Source: Burkholderiales bacterium (GTDB lineage Bacteria > Pseudomonadota > Gammaproteobacteria > Burkholderiales > Burkholderiaceae_C). Taken from it: a DNA stretch of 64,000 nucleotides. This document shows, piece after piece, positions 49,830 through 57,642 of this stretch (position 1 is the stretch's first letter; every line of letters begins with the position of its first letter). The position numbers were made by a program, and so were the translations under genes. The notes under the pieces are model-generated. The model did no database searches. It was not told the DNA's origin and saw only the letters and a program-made list of their open reading frames with translations. The stretch spans positions 124,001 through 188,000 of the forward strand of contig JADJCH010000004.1 in NCBI GenBank assembly GCA_016703325.1, read 5' to 3'.

Positions 49830-51590
49830 TCAGGCCGGTGGCGTGGACTCCGTACGCGCATCGCGCTGATCCTGCTCCACCTGCAGCAGCCGCCACAGCA
49901 GCTTGCCGCTGGCGCTTTTGGGCAGTTGCTCGACGAATTCCACCTGTCGCGGCACCTTGTAGACCGCCATGTGTTCACGCGACCAGGCGATCACATCCGC
50001 CTCGGTCAGCGTCTCACGCGCCTCGGGTTTGGGCACGATCACCGCCTTGACGCTTTCGCCGCGGTAGTCGTCCCGGGTGGCGATGATGCAGACCTCCTGC
50101 ACGCCTGGGTGGCGGTAGAGCAGGGCTTCCACCTCGGCCGGCCAGACCTTGAAGCCGCTGGCGTTGATCATGCGCTTGAGGCGGTCGGCCATCGTGTGGT
50201 AGCCGTCCGCATCGACCCGGCCGAGGTCGCCGGTGCGGAACCAGCGCAGCCCGTCCAGCTCGACAAAAGCCGCCCGGGTGGCGTCCGGGTTGCGCCAGTA
50301 GCCCTGGAAGACCTGCGGGCCGTGCACCAGGATCTCGCCCACCTCGCCGGTTGCGACATCGTGCAGCGTGTCCGGGTCCACCACCCGCGCCCGGGTGCTG
50401 AGGTAGGGGATGCCCAGGCACTGGCGGCGCACCGCGCCGGGTGGGTTGGAGTGGGTGGGGCCGGAGGTCTCGGTCAGGCCGTAACCCTCGATGTAGTCCA
50501 GCCCCAGCTCGTTCTTCAGCCGGGTGGCGATGGCCTCCGGCATGGCCGCGCCGCCGCCGCCGATGTAGCGCAGGCTGCGCAGCATGGCCGGCTGCAGGTC
50601 GGGTTTGCCGAGCAGGTCGATCACCATGGTCGGGATGTTGGGCCAGTGGGTGACGCGCTGCTGCTCGATCGCGGCGGCGGCCACATCGCGGTCCCAGCGC
50701 GGCAGCAGCACGATGGAGGCGCCCAGGCGGATCGCCGCCAGCATCGCCATCACCATGCCGGTGATGTGGAACATCGGCACCACGATCAGCATCACGTCGC
50801 CAGGGCGCAGGTCGAGCCAGTCCTGGCTGGTCATCGCGTTGTGCATCAGGCTGGCGTGGTTGTGCATGCAGCCTTTGGCCGCGCCGGTGGTGCCGCTGGT
50901 GTAGGGAAGGACGGCCAGGTCCTGCCCCTGCGTGCTGAGCGGCCCGGGGCGCAGGCCGCGGGCGACCAGGTCGGTCCAGGCGTGCACGCTGCCACCGGCC
51001 AGCGTCGGCTTGGGGTGGCGCGTCGGCAACCAGCGCCGCCAGTGCAGCGGCCAGCCTGCCTGGGCCGCTTCGATGTCGTCCGGCAGCGCCTCGGCGAGGT
51101 CGAACACCACCAGATGCTCCAGCCGCGCACCGCCTTCGCCCTGCAGCATCTCCTGCGCGCGTGCCAGCTCGCCGGCGATGTCGGAGGACGCCAGGGCCAC
51201 CCGGGCGCCGGAGTCCTGGATGTAGTGGTCGAGTTCGTCGGCCTTGTTCATCGGGTTGACCGGCACCACCACTGCGTTGGCGCGCAGGACGGCGTGGTAA
51301 CCCAGCAGGAACTGCGGACAGTTCTGCATGAAGACGATCACCCGATCGCCTGCGCCAACGCCCAGTGCCAGCAGCGCGCCGGCCAGGCGTTCGGCCTCGT
51401 CGTGCAGGGCCTGCCAGGTCCAGCGGCGGCCCAGGAAGTCCAGGCCGACGGCCTGCGGTTCGGCCTCGGCGCGGCGTTCGAGCGCCTGCCAGAGGGATTC
51501 GTCCGGCACGTCCAGCGCACGGGGCACGCCAGCGGGCCAGAAGCGGTGGTGCGGCGCCTCGGGGGGCGCCGGGTGGTGGAAGACGTTCAT
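49830..51590 (-). CDS. Long-chain fatty-acid/acyl-CoA ligase (AMP-binding)
   Basis: This 586-residue ANL-family enzyme activates a carboxylic acid to its CoA thioester via acyl-AMP. Motifs are the P-loop YTSGTTGAAKGCMHNH, GYGLTETSGPTH, FRTGDLGRVDADGYHTMADR and the catalytic Lys in LPKSASGKLLWR. ATG 51590 is preferred. It is the last gene of a minus-strand set following a regulator, a Bug receptor and an ACAD-type kinase, pointing to degradation of an acid. The chain-length preference is unknown. Confidence 0.9.
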   Translation of the reverse strand: MNVFHHPAPPEAPHHRFWPAGVPRALDVPDESLWQALERRAEAEPQAVGLDFLGRRWTWQALHDEAERLAGALLALGVGAGDRVIVFMQNCPQFLLGYHAVLRANAVVVPVNPMNKADELDHYIQDSGARVALASSDIAGELARAQEMLQGEGGARLEHLVVFDLAEALPDDIEAAQAGWPLHWRRWLPTRHPKPTLAGGSVHAWTDLVARGLRPGPLSTQGQDLAVLPYTSGTTGAAKGCMHNHASLMHNAMTSQDWLDLRPGDVMLIVVPMFHITGMVMAMLAAIRLGASIVLLPRWDRDVAAAAIEQQRVTHWPNIPTMVIDLLGKPDLQPAMLRSLRYIGGGGAAMPEAIATRLKNELGLDYIEGYGLTETSGPTHSNPPGAVRRQCLGIPYLSTRARVVDPDTLHDVATGEVGEILVHGPQVFQGYWRNPDATRAAFVELDGLRWFRTGDLGRVDADGYHTMADRLKRMINASGFKVWPAEVEALLYRHPGVQEVCIIATRDDYRGESVKAVIVPKPEARETLTEADVIAWSREHMAVYKVPRQVEFVEQLPKSASGKLLWRLLQVEQDQRDARTESTPPA

Positions 51591-51674
51591 GGTCCGGATG
51601 CGGTAGGGAAAACGGGCAGCAGGGGCCGTGGGCAAGGTGGGCACGGCGTGGCCGTGCGCAGGCGCCGGGCGGGT

Positions 51675-52814
51675 TCAGCTCGGGCGGTGTCCGTCTTGCA
51701 CCAGCCGCCAGCCCAGGTCTGCGACAGGACCGGCCTGGGCAGCGATCTCGCGGGCCTTGGGGTGGGCGGCGGTGCCGTCCAGCACTCGCCGGCCAATGCC
51801 CAGCAGGATGGCCGAGAGGCGGAACAGGTTGCAGGCCAGGTAGAAGGGCCAGTGGGCCATCCCCGCCTCCAGGTCCTGCCGGCCGGTGCGTTCGCAGTAG
51901 CGTTCGATGTAGGCGCGCTCACTCGGGATGCCCAGCGCCGCCAGCTCCAGCCCGGCAAAGCCCTGCAGCACGCCCGGCGCGTGGTGCCAGGACAGGCAGT
52001 GGTAGGCCAGGTCGCTGAGCGGGTGGCCCAGCGTCGACAGCTCCCAGTCCAGCACCGCCAGCACGCGCGGTTCACTGGGGTGGAAGAGCAGGTTCTCGAT
52101 GCGGTAATCGCCGTGGATCAGCCGGGTCTCGCCGCTGCGGGCCTCGGCCGGGATGTGCGCCGGCAGCCACTCGATCAGTGCCTCCATCGACGGCAGCGGC
52201 GGGAGGTCAGGCGGCTGCAGGCTGGCGCGGTATTGGCGCGTCCAGCGCGACACCATGCGTTCGAAGTAGGCCGGGTCGCTGCGACCGTAGCCCTCCAGCC
52301 CGGCAGCGGCCCAGTCGACGCGGTGCAGGGCGGCGATCACCCGGTTGGCCTCGTCGTGCAGCGCGGCGCGCTCTTCACGGGAAACGTCTGGAATGGCCGC
52401 TTCGCGAAAGACCCGGCCGGGCACGAAGTCCATGACGTAGAAGGCCGCACCGATGACGGACTCGTCTTCGCACAAGGCTCGCACTGCCGGCACCGGTACA
52501 TCGCTGCCAGCCAGCGCATGCATCACCTTGTACTCACGCTCGATGGCGTGGGCCGAAGCAAGCAGTTGGGCTGCGGGCCCTGGTTTGGCGCGCAGCACCC
52601 AGGCGGGCGGGCCGCCCTGAGCACGCAGCACCCAGGTGGGGTTGGACTGGCCGCCCACCAGCCGCTCGGCGCGCAGGTCGCCCGTGAGAGCCGGCAAGCC
52701 GGGCACATGCGGACGCAACCAGGCGTGCAGTGAATCCAGGTTCAGGGCAGTGCCGGCCGCTGGCCGGCTGGCCGCAGCATGTGCGGTCGGGGAGGTGGAC
52801 ACAGCGGCCGTCAT
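51675..52814 (-). CDS. Phosphotransferase of the APH/ACAD10-like family
   Basis: This 379-residue protein has the aminoglycoside-phosphotransferase-like kinase fold: RLVGGQSNPTWVLRA (nucleotide loop), YVMDFVPGRVFREA, the catalytic HGDYRIENLLFH and the metal-binding LDWELSTLGHPLSDLAY. In this subfamily the genes occur with fatty-acid or acyl-CoA dehydrogenase genes, and the kinase is thought to phosphorylate hydroxylated acyl substrates, not antibiotics. It is 18 bases after the Bug receptor gene and ahead of the acyl-CoA ligase gene. Confidence 0.85.
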   Translation of the reverse strand: MTAAVSTSPTAHAAASRPAAGTALNLDSLHAWLRPHVPGLPALTGDLRAERLVGGQSNPTWVLRAQGGPPAWVLRAKPGPAAQLLASAHAIEREYKVMHALAGSDVPVPAVRALCEDESVIGAAFYVMDFVPGRVFREAAIPDVSREERAALHDEANRVIAALHRVDWAAAGLEGYGRSDPAYFERMVSRWTRQYRASLQPPDLPPLPSMEALIEWLPAHIPAEARSGETRLIHGDYRIENLLFHPSEPRVLAVLDWELSTLGHPLSDLAYHCLSWHHAPGVLQGFAGLELAALGIPSERAYIERYCERTGRQDLEAGMAHWPFYLACNLFRLSAILLGIGRRVLDGTAAHPKAREIAAQAGPVADLGWRLVQDGHRPS

Positions 52815-52832
52815 CAGCGCGGTTCCTGTGCG

Positions 52833-53864
52833 TCAGTCGGCCACGAAGCCGGAGGCCTTGATGATCGGTGCCCAGCGCTTGGCGGACGCTTCGCCTCGGG
52901 CGGCCAGCTCCTGCGGCGACTGCCCCACCGGCAGGAAACCCATGGTGGCCAGGCGGTCCTTCACCTCCGGCAGCGTGACCACCTTGGCCAGCGCGGCGTT
53001 CCAGCTGGTCACGGCGGCGGCCGGTGTGCCGGCCGGAGCGTAGAGTGCGTTGAAGCCCATGCCGGTGATGGCGGGGTAACCCTGCTCGGCAAAGGTGGGC
53101 ACGTCCGGCAACTGCGGTGTGCGCTGCGGTGCAGACACGGCCAGGATGCGCAGCTTGCCGCCCTTGTGCTGCTCGGTCAGGCTGGTCATCACGTCGATGG
53201 CCGAGCTGACCTGGCCGCCGATCAGGCCGACGATCATCGGCGCGCTGCCCTGGAAGGGCACATGCTCGACCTTCACACCGATGGTCTGGCCCAGCAACAT
53301 GCCGAAGAAGTGGTGCGGGCCGCCTGGCGCGGGAATGCCGTAGTTGGCCTTGTTCGGGTTGGCCTTGGCCCAGGCGACGTACTCGGCCAGAGTCTTCACC
53401 GCCGGCTCACTTCCAGCTGCCAGGGCAAAGGGGAACTCCGCCACCGTGCCCACCGGGACCAGGTCCCGGGCCGGGTCGTAGTTGAGCTTGCGGAAGGTGA
53501 AGGGGTACAGGCCCACCAGTGCATCCGGCCCGAGCATGATCACACTGCCGTCGGCCGGGGAACTTTTCAGGATGTCCACCGCCAGGCGGCCACCGGCGCC
53601 GGGCTTGTTCTCGACGATCACCGGTCGCTTGAGTTCGTCCTTCAACTTCTCGGCCAGCAGGCGGGCGATGGCATCGAAGGAGCCGCCGGCCGGGAAGCCG
53701 ACCAGGATCTTCGCGGGCTGTGCCTGTGCCCAGGCGGGCGCGGGCAGGCCAGCCAGCAGAGGCGCGGCCAGGCTGGCCAGCAGCAGGCCACGGCGCAGCG
53801 GTGTCGAAGAGATGGAAATGGGGACGGAGATGGGGGTGGGGGTGGGGGTGGGGGTCGGGTGCAT
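52833..53864 (-). CDS. Bug-family periplasmic solute receptor (TctC-like)
   Basis: This 343-residue precursor has a long, repeat-containing N-terminus (Thr-Pro alternation), then a signal peptide (RRGLLLASLAAPLLAGLPAPAWA) and a mature receptor with PAKILVGFPAGGSFDAIARLLAEKL, VIVENKPGAGG, NYGIPAPGGPHHFFG, VPFQGSAPMIVGLIGGQV and FNALYAPAGTP. Bug receptors bind carboxylates; no TctAB membrane partners are in the window. ATG 53864 has GGAGA upstream. It leads the kinase and ligase genes. Confidence 0.9.
   Translation of the reverse strand: MHPTPTPTPTPISVPISISSTPLRRGLLLASLAAPLLAGLPAPAWAQAQPAKILVGFPAGGSFDAIARLLAEKLKDELKRPVIVENKPGAGGRLAVDILKSSPADGSVIMLGPDALVGLYPFTFRKLNYDPARDLVPVGTVAEFPFALAAGSEPAVKTLAEYVAWAKANPNKANYGIPAPGGPHHFFGMLLGQTIGVKVEHVPFQGSAPMIVGLIGGQVSSAIDVMTSLTEQHKGGKLRILAVSAPQRTPQLPDVPTFAEQGYPAITGMGFNALYAPAGTPAAAVTSWNAALAKVVTLPEVKDRLATMGFLPVGQSPQELAARGEASAKRWAPIIKASGFVAD
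53832..53855. repeat. (GGGGGT)4 hexamer repeat in the start of the Bug receptor gene
   Basis: Four GGGGGT units on the plus strand encode, on the minus strand, the Thr-Pro repeats at residues 4-11 of the receptor precursor. Copy-number change would lengthen or shorten the region before the signal peptide without a frameshift. Confidence 0.95.
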
Positions 53865-53903
53865 GTTGTCTCCGCGTTGCGGTGGATCGATGAGGGGCAG
53901 GGT

Positions 53904-53923
53904 GCTGTCGCGACAACGACAGC
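53904..53923. promoter_or_regulatory. Nested palindrome, candidate operator of the Bug/kinase/ligase operon
   Basis: GCTGTCG at 53904-53910 and CGACAGC at 53917-53923 are exact inverted repeats, and within them TGTCGCGACA (53906-53915) is a perfect ten-base palindrome. The site lies about 40 bases before the Bug gene and after a GntR regulator gene on the same strand. Binding by that regulator is inference. Confidence 0.45.
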
Positions 53924-54099
53924 CCGATGCAGGACCGTCGTTCAGTCCAATTGTCCGACCGAAAATGGCGACAAGACAAGCCTCAGCCACCCCCGGAGAT
54001 TCCCGGGGGGACGTCATCGACGAGGGAGGTCCGCGCAGCAGATCCGCCCAGGTGGGCCGGTCGGGTGCGCGCCCGCAGCCGGCCCAGTTGGCTGCAGGA

Positions 54100-54831
54100 T
54101 CAGCCCAGCGGCGGAATCGGCTGGCTGATGTCCAGCCCGGCGACTTCACAGCCGCGCCGGTAGTCCTGCATGTGGCGGCGGGCCACGCCTTCGGCCGCAG
54201 CAGCGTCGCCGCGGCGCAGGGCGTCCAGCAGCTGGCGGTGCACCTCCAGCAGCCGCGGGCCGGACTGCGGCAGCACCGGCGCAATGGCCGCGTAACCGGC
54301 GCGCATCAGCAGGCTGATCGGCCCGCGCGCCAGCAGCAGCGCCGGGTTGTGGGTGGCAGCAGCCACCAGGGACAGGAACTCAATGTCGGTGTCCACGGGA
54401 GATTGCCCACCCGCCACCACCGCCTCGGTGCGCGCCAGGCATCGCTCCAGCGCGGCGAGCTCTTCCGCGCTGATCGACTGCGCTGCCAGCGAGGCGCACA
54501 GCGGCTCCAGCACCGAAGCCACCTGCCAGACGTCGCGGTAACTCACCTGCCGCAGGCGCAGCGCTCGTTCGGCCGCCATCGCCAGGTCGGCCTGGCGGGG
54601 CATCGACACCAGCAACTTCTTGCCGTCGCGGCGCAGCAGGCCTTCCTGCTCCAGCTGCCGCAGCCCCTCGCGCACGGTGGAGCGGTGCACGCCCAGGCGG
54701 GCGGCCAGTTCGGTTTCAGCGGGCAGCGAATCGCCCTGGCGCAGGCTGCCGTCGACGATGCGCCGACGCAGGTCGTCGGACACGGCACGGTAGGCCGGGG
54801 CGAGTTGCAGCTTTTCGATCTCGAAGGCCAT
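54100..54831 (-). CDS. GntR family transcriptional regulator, FadR/FCD subfamily
   Basis: This 243-residue protein has a winged helix-turn-helix N-terminus (RRRIVDGSLRQGDSLPAETELAARLGVHRSTVREGLRQLEQEGLLRR) and an all-helical FCD effector domain with metal-type His residues (EVHRQLLDALRRGD, RRHMQDYRR). FCD regulators commonly sense organic acids. It is encoded upstream of, and on the same strand as, the Bug receptor operon, which it probably controls. It is divergent from surE. Confidence 0.88.
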   Translation of the reverse strand: MAFEIEKLQLAPAYRAVSDDLRRRIVDGSLRQGDSLPAETELAARLGVHRSTVREGLRQLEQEGLLRRDGKKLLVSMPRQADLAMAAERALRLRQVSYRDVWQVASVLEPLCASLAAQSISAEELAALERCLARTEAVVAGGQSPVDTDIEFLSLVAAATHNPALLLARGPISLLMRAGYAAIAPVLPQSGPRLLEVHRQLLDALRRGDAAAAEGVARRHMQDYRRGCEVAGLDISQPIPPLG

Positions 54832-54918
54832 GGCGGCGTGGGGCAGGTGATGCGGTGCGATGCAACCCGGGATTGCGCGCGGCGAGTGTAAACGTCGCCG
54901 CTGCCTACAATCTGGCTC

Positions 54919-55662
54919 ATGCGCATCCTTGTGGCCAACGACGACGGTTATCTCGCTCCCGGACTGGCGGCCCTGGCCGCCGTCTGCCGCGAGTTCGGTG
55001 AGGTGGATGTGGTGGCGCCGGAGCAGAACGCCAGCGGCACCTCCAATGCGCTGACACTGCAGCGGCCGCTGTCGGTGCACACGGCGCCCAGCGGCTTCCG
55101 CTATGTCAACGGCACCCCGTCGGACTGTGTGCACGTGGCGCTCACCGGTCTGCTGGAGCATCGTCCCGACCTGGTGGTTTCCGGCATCAACAACGGCGCC
55201 AACATGGGCGACGACACGCTCTACTCCGGCACCGTGGCCGCGGCGATGGAGGGCTTCCTGTTCGGCATCCCGGCGATCGCCTTCTCGCAGGTGGAGCGAG
55301 GCTGGTCGCAGCTGGACGTCGCTGCCGCGGTGGCCCGCGAGGTGATCGCCCAGGCACTGCGCGAGGCTCCTGCCGGGCCATGGCTGCTCAACGTCAACAT
55401 CCCCAACCGGCCGGACGCCCTGCAGCGCCCGCGCCGCATCACCCGGCTGGGCCGGCGCCACGCCAGCGAGCCGGTGATCCGTCAGGTAAGCCCGCGCGGC
55501 GAGCCGATCTACTGGATCGGCCCCGCCGGCGACGCGCGTGAGGCCGGAGAGGGCACGGACTTCCATGCCGCCGCCCAGGGCGAGGTGTCGATCACCCCGC
55601 TGCAGGTGGACCTGACCGACCATGCCGGTCTGCCGCAGTGGCGGCGCTGGGCCGGCGCGTGA
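54919..55662 (+). CDS. surE: 5'/3'-nucleotidase SurE
   Basis: This 247-residue phosphatase has the N-terminal metal motif MRILVANDDGYLAPGLAAL, APEQNASGTSNALTL, NGTPSDCVHVAL, VSGINNGANMGDDTLYSGTVAAAMEG and the NVNIP strand. It is made under stationary-phase stress in many proteobacteria. It overlaps pcm at its 3' end, the conserved surE-pcm-nlpD order. Confidence 0.94.
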   Translation: MRILVANDDGYLAPGLAALAAVCREFGEVDVVAPEQNASGTSNALTLQRPLSVHTAPSGFRYVNGTPSDCVHVALTGLLEHRPDLVVSGINNGANMGDDTLYSGTVAAAMEGFLFGIPAIAFSQVERGWSQLDVAAAVAREVIAQALREAPAGPWLLNVNIPNRPDALQRPRRITRLGRRHASEPVIRQVSPRGEPIYWIGPAGDAREAGEGTDFHAAAQGEVSITPLQVDLTDHAGLPQWRRWAGA

Positions 55663-56477
55663 CGGCAGGCGAGACGCCGCGCCGGCGCTTTCCGCTGACG
55701 CTGGAAGACACCCGCGGCACGCCGCGGCGTTTTGTCACCGCGGCGCCGGAGCCGCGACCGCCCACCGGCCCGGCCCCGACCTCAGCCCCCGTACCGGCCA
55801 CCCTGTTGGAGCGCTTTGGCGACGGCCACGGCCCCCGCCTGCGCATGGTGGAGCGGCTGCGCAGCGCCGGCTGCCGTGACGAGGCGGTGCTGCTGGCCAT
55901 GGCGGAGGTGCCCCGGCACAGCTTTGTCGACAGCGGCCTGCTGGCCCAGGCCTACGAGGACACCAGCCTGCCGATCGGCCTGGGGCAGACCATCTCCAAA
56001 CCCTCCGTGGTGGCGCGCATGCTGGAGCTGCTGCGCCAGCGCCCCGGCGGGCCCCAGCTGGGCCGGGTGCTGGAGATCGGCACCGGCTGCGGCTACCAGG
56101 CCGCGGTGCTGGTCAAACTGGCGCGCAACGTCTATTCCGTGGAGCGGCTGCGCGGCCTGTACGACCGCGCCCGGGAGAATCTGGCGCCGATGCGGCCGGA
56201 CCACCTGCGGCTGATCTTTGGCGACGGCCGCCTCGGCCATGGGCCGAACGCTCCCTACGACGGCATCATCGCCGCTGCGGGCGGTGAGCAGGTGCCCGCC
56301 GCCTGGATCGAGCAGCTCGCGCCAGGCGGTCGACTGGTGGCCCCGGTGCACGACGTCCGCCTGGGCCAGCAGGTGCTGCAGGTGGTGGATCGGCGTGCCG
56401 ACGGCCAATGTGTGTGGCAACAGTTCGAGGCGGTGCGCTTCGTCCCACTAGAATCCGGCACCAGCAATTCCTGCTAA
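55659..56477 (+). CDS. pcm: Protein-L-isoaspartate O-methyltransferase
   Basis: This 272-residue repair enzyme methylates isoaspartyl residues using S-adenosylmethionine. After a Pro-rich extension of about 55 residues, the core has EVPRHSFVDS, GLGQTISKPSVVARML, the SAM motif VLEIGTGCGYQAAVLVKLA, VYSVERLRGL and PAAWIEQLAPGGRLVAP. GTG 55659 overlaps the surE stop as GTGA; an earlier GTG at 55638 is possible. Confidence 0.92.
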   Translation: MTAGETPRRRFPLTLEDTRGTPRRFVTAAPEPRPPTGPAPTSAPVPATLLERFGDGHGPRLRMVERLRSAGCRDEAVLLAMAEVPRHSFVDSGLLAQAYEDTSLPIGLGQTISKPSVVARMLELLRQRPGGPQLGRVLEIGTGCGYQAAVLVKLARNVYSVERLRGLYDRARENLAPMRPDHLRLIFGDGRLGHGPNAPYDGIIAAAGGEQVPAAWIEQLAPGGRLVAPVHDVRLGQQVLQVVDRRADGQCVWQQFEAVRFVPLESGTSNSC

Positions 56478-56523
56478 CGGGATGGCGATCCGGCGGGGTC
56501 CAGCGGCACGGATCCCGGGGTCG

Positions 56524-57546
56524 ATGCCCCCAACAACACCCATGATGCGATCTCTCCGAGAGCGGACGCTGCGAGCGTCCTGTGCTCCCCTGAGTCTGGC
56601 CGTGCTGCTGCTTGCCGGCTGCGCGACCGGCGTGAAGCCCCGCGCGCCGGTCGAGGACCGCAATGCCGGTCCCCGACCCGTCGCCACCGGACCGCTGGCT
56701 CCGTTGCCGGGCCTGGACGCTCCGGCCAAACCCGCTTCGGCGCCTGCGGCAACGGATCACGCCGGCAAACCGGGCTATTACAGCGTCAAGCCGGGTGACA
56801 CTCTGATCCGCATTGGCCTGGACAACGGCCAGAGCTGGCGCGATCTCGCGCGCTGGAACCAGATCGAGAACCCCGACCGCATCGAGATCGGCCAGGTCCT
56901 GCGGGTGATTCCACCGGGCCAGGACGGCAGCAGCACGGCCGCGCGGCCGGTGGCGTCGTCCCGCGCGGAGTCCCGACCGCTGGAAAGCAAGCCGCAGACC
57001 TCCGCGCCCGCGCCTGCACCGACCGCAGCCACGGCCCCGGTGGCCCCGGCGCCGTCCAGCACCGGCACGGCCCCATCTGCCACCGCGGCCACGGCCGGCA
57101 CCCCCAGCACGGTGAGCTCCGGTGGGGCCGCAGCGGCGCCTTCGGCACCTGCGCCGGCGGCCTCACGCGATGGCGACGACGACCTGAGCTGGTCCTGGCC
57201 GGCGCAGGGCTCGGTGCTGGCGGCCTTTGACGAGGTGCGCAACAAGGGCGTGGCCATCAGTGGCAAGGCCGGCGACGCCGTACTGGCCGCCGCAGACGGA
57301 CGGGTGGTCTACGCCGGCTCCAGCCTGCGCGGCTATGGCAACCTGGTGATCATCAAGCACAACGAGACCTTCCTGACCGCCTATGCCCACAACCAGGCTC
57401 TGCTGGTCAAGGAGGATCAACCGGTCAAGCGGGGACAGAAGGTGGCCGAGATGGGCTCCAGCGACGCGGAGCGGGTGCAACTGCACTTCGAGATCCGCCG
57501 CAAGGGCAAGCCGGTGGATCCACTGAAGCTGTTGCCGTCGCGCTGA
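56524..57546 (+). CDS. nlpD: NlpD/EnvC-type lipoprotein with LysM and degenerate M23 domain
   Basis: This 340-residue lipoprotein has a signal ending in the lipobox LLLAGC, a LysM domain (YYSVKPGDTLIRIGLDNGQSWRDLARWNQI), a long Ala/Pro/Ser linker and a C-terminal LytM/M23 domain (GKAGDAVLAAADGRVVYAGSSLRGYGNLVIIKHNETFLTAYAHNQ). The final HxH is VQLHFE, with Gln for the first His, so it likely activates an amidase instead of cutting peptidoglycan itself. Start could be 56524 or ATG 56542. No rpoS follows, unlike the common order. Confidence 0.9.
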   Translation: MPPTTPMMRSLRERTLRASCAPLSLAVLLLAGCATGVKPRAPVEDRNAGPRPVATGPLAPLPGLDAPAKPASAPAATDHAGKPGYYSVKPGDTLIRIGLDNGQSWRDLARWNQIENPDRIEIGQVLRVIPPGQDGSSTAARPVASSRAESRPLESKPQTSAPAPAPTAATAPVAPAPSSTGTAPSATAATAGTPSTVSSGGAAAAPSAPAPAASRDGDDDLSWSWPAQGSVLAAFDEVRNKGVAISGKAGDAVLAAADGRVVYAGSSLRGYGNLVIIKHNETFLTAYAHNQALLVKEDQPVKRGQKVAEMGSSDAERVQLHFEIRRKGKPVDPLKLLPSR

Positions 57547-57585
57547 AGTCAGCACTGCCTTCCCGCATGAAAGGGAAGACAAAGG

Positions 57586-57612
57586 AAAAGGGCGCCTCAG
57601 GGGCGCCCTTTT
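57586..57612. terminator. Bidirectional intrinsic terminator between nlpD and cytochrome gene
   Basis: AAAAGGGCGCC at 57586-57596 is exactly complementary to GGCGCCCTTTT at 57602-57612, with a five-base loop. The A and T ends give a T run on either strand, so it can end nlpD transcripts on the plus strand and cytochrome transcripts on the minus strand. It lies 39 bases after the nlpD stop and 30 from the cytochrome stop. Confidence 0.9.
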
Positions 57613-57642
57613 CATTGCTGCTGCTGCCGTGCCTGCAGTCGC

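Noticed and set aside
51675..52814. Aminoglycoside resistance gene
   Set aside because: The kinase motifs are those of the ACAD10-like subfamily and the neighbours are acyl-CoA metabolism genes; resistance is not supported.
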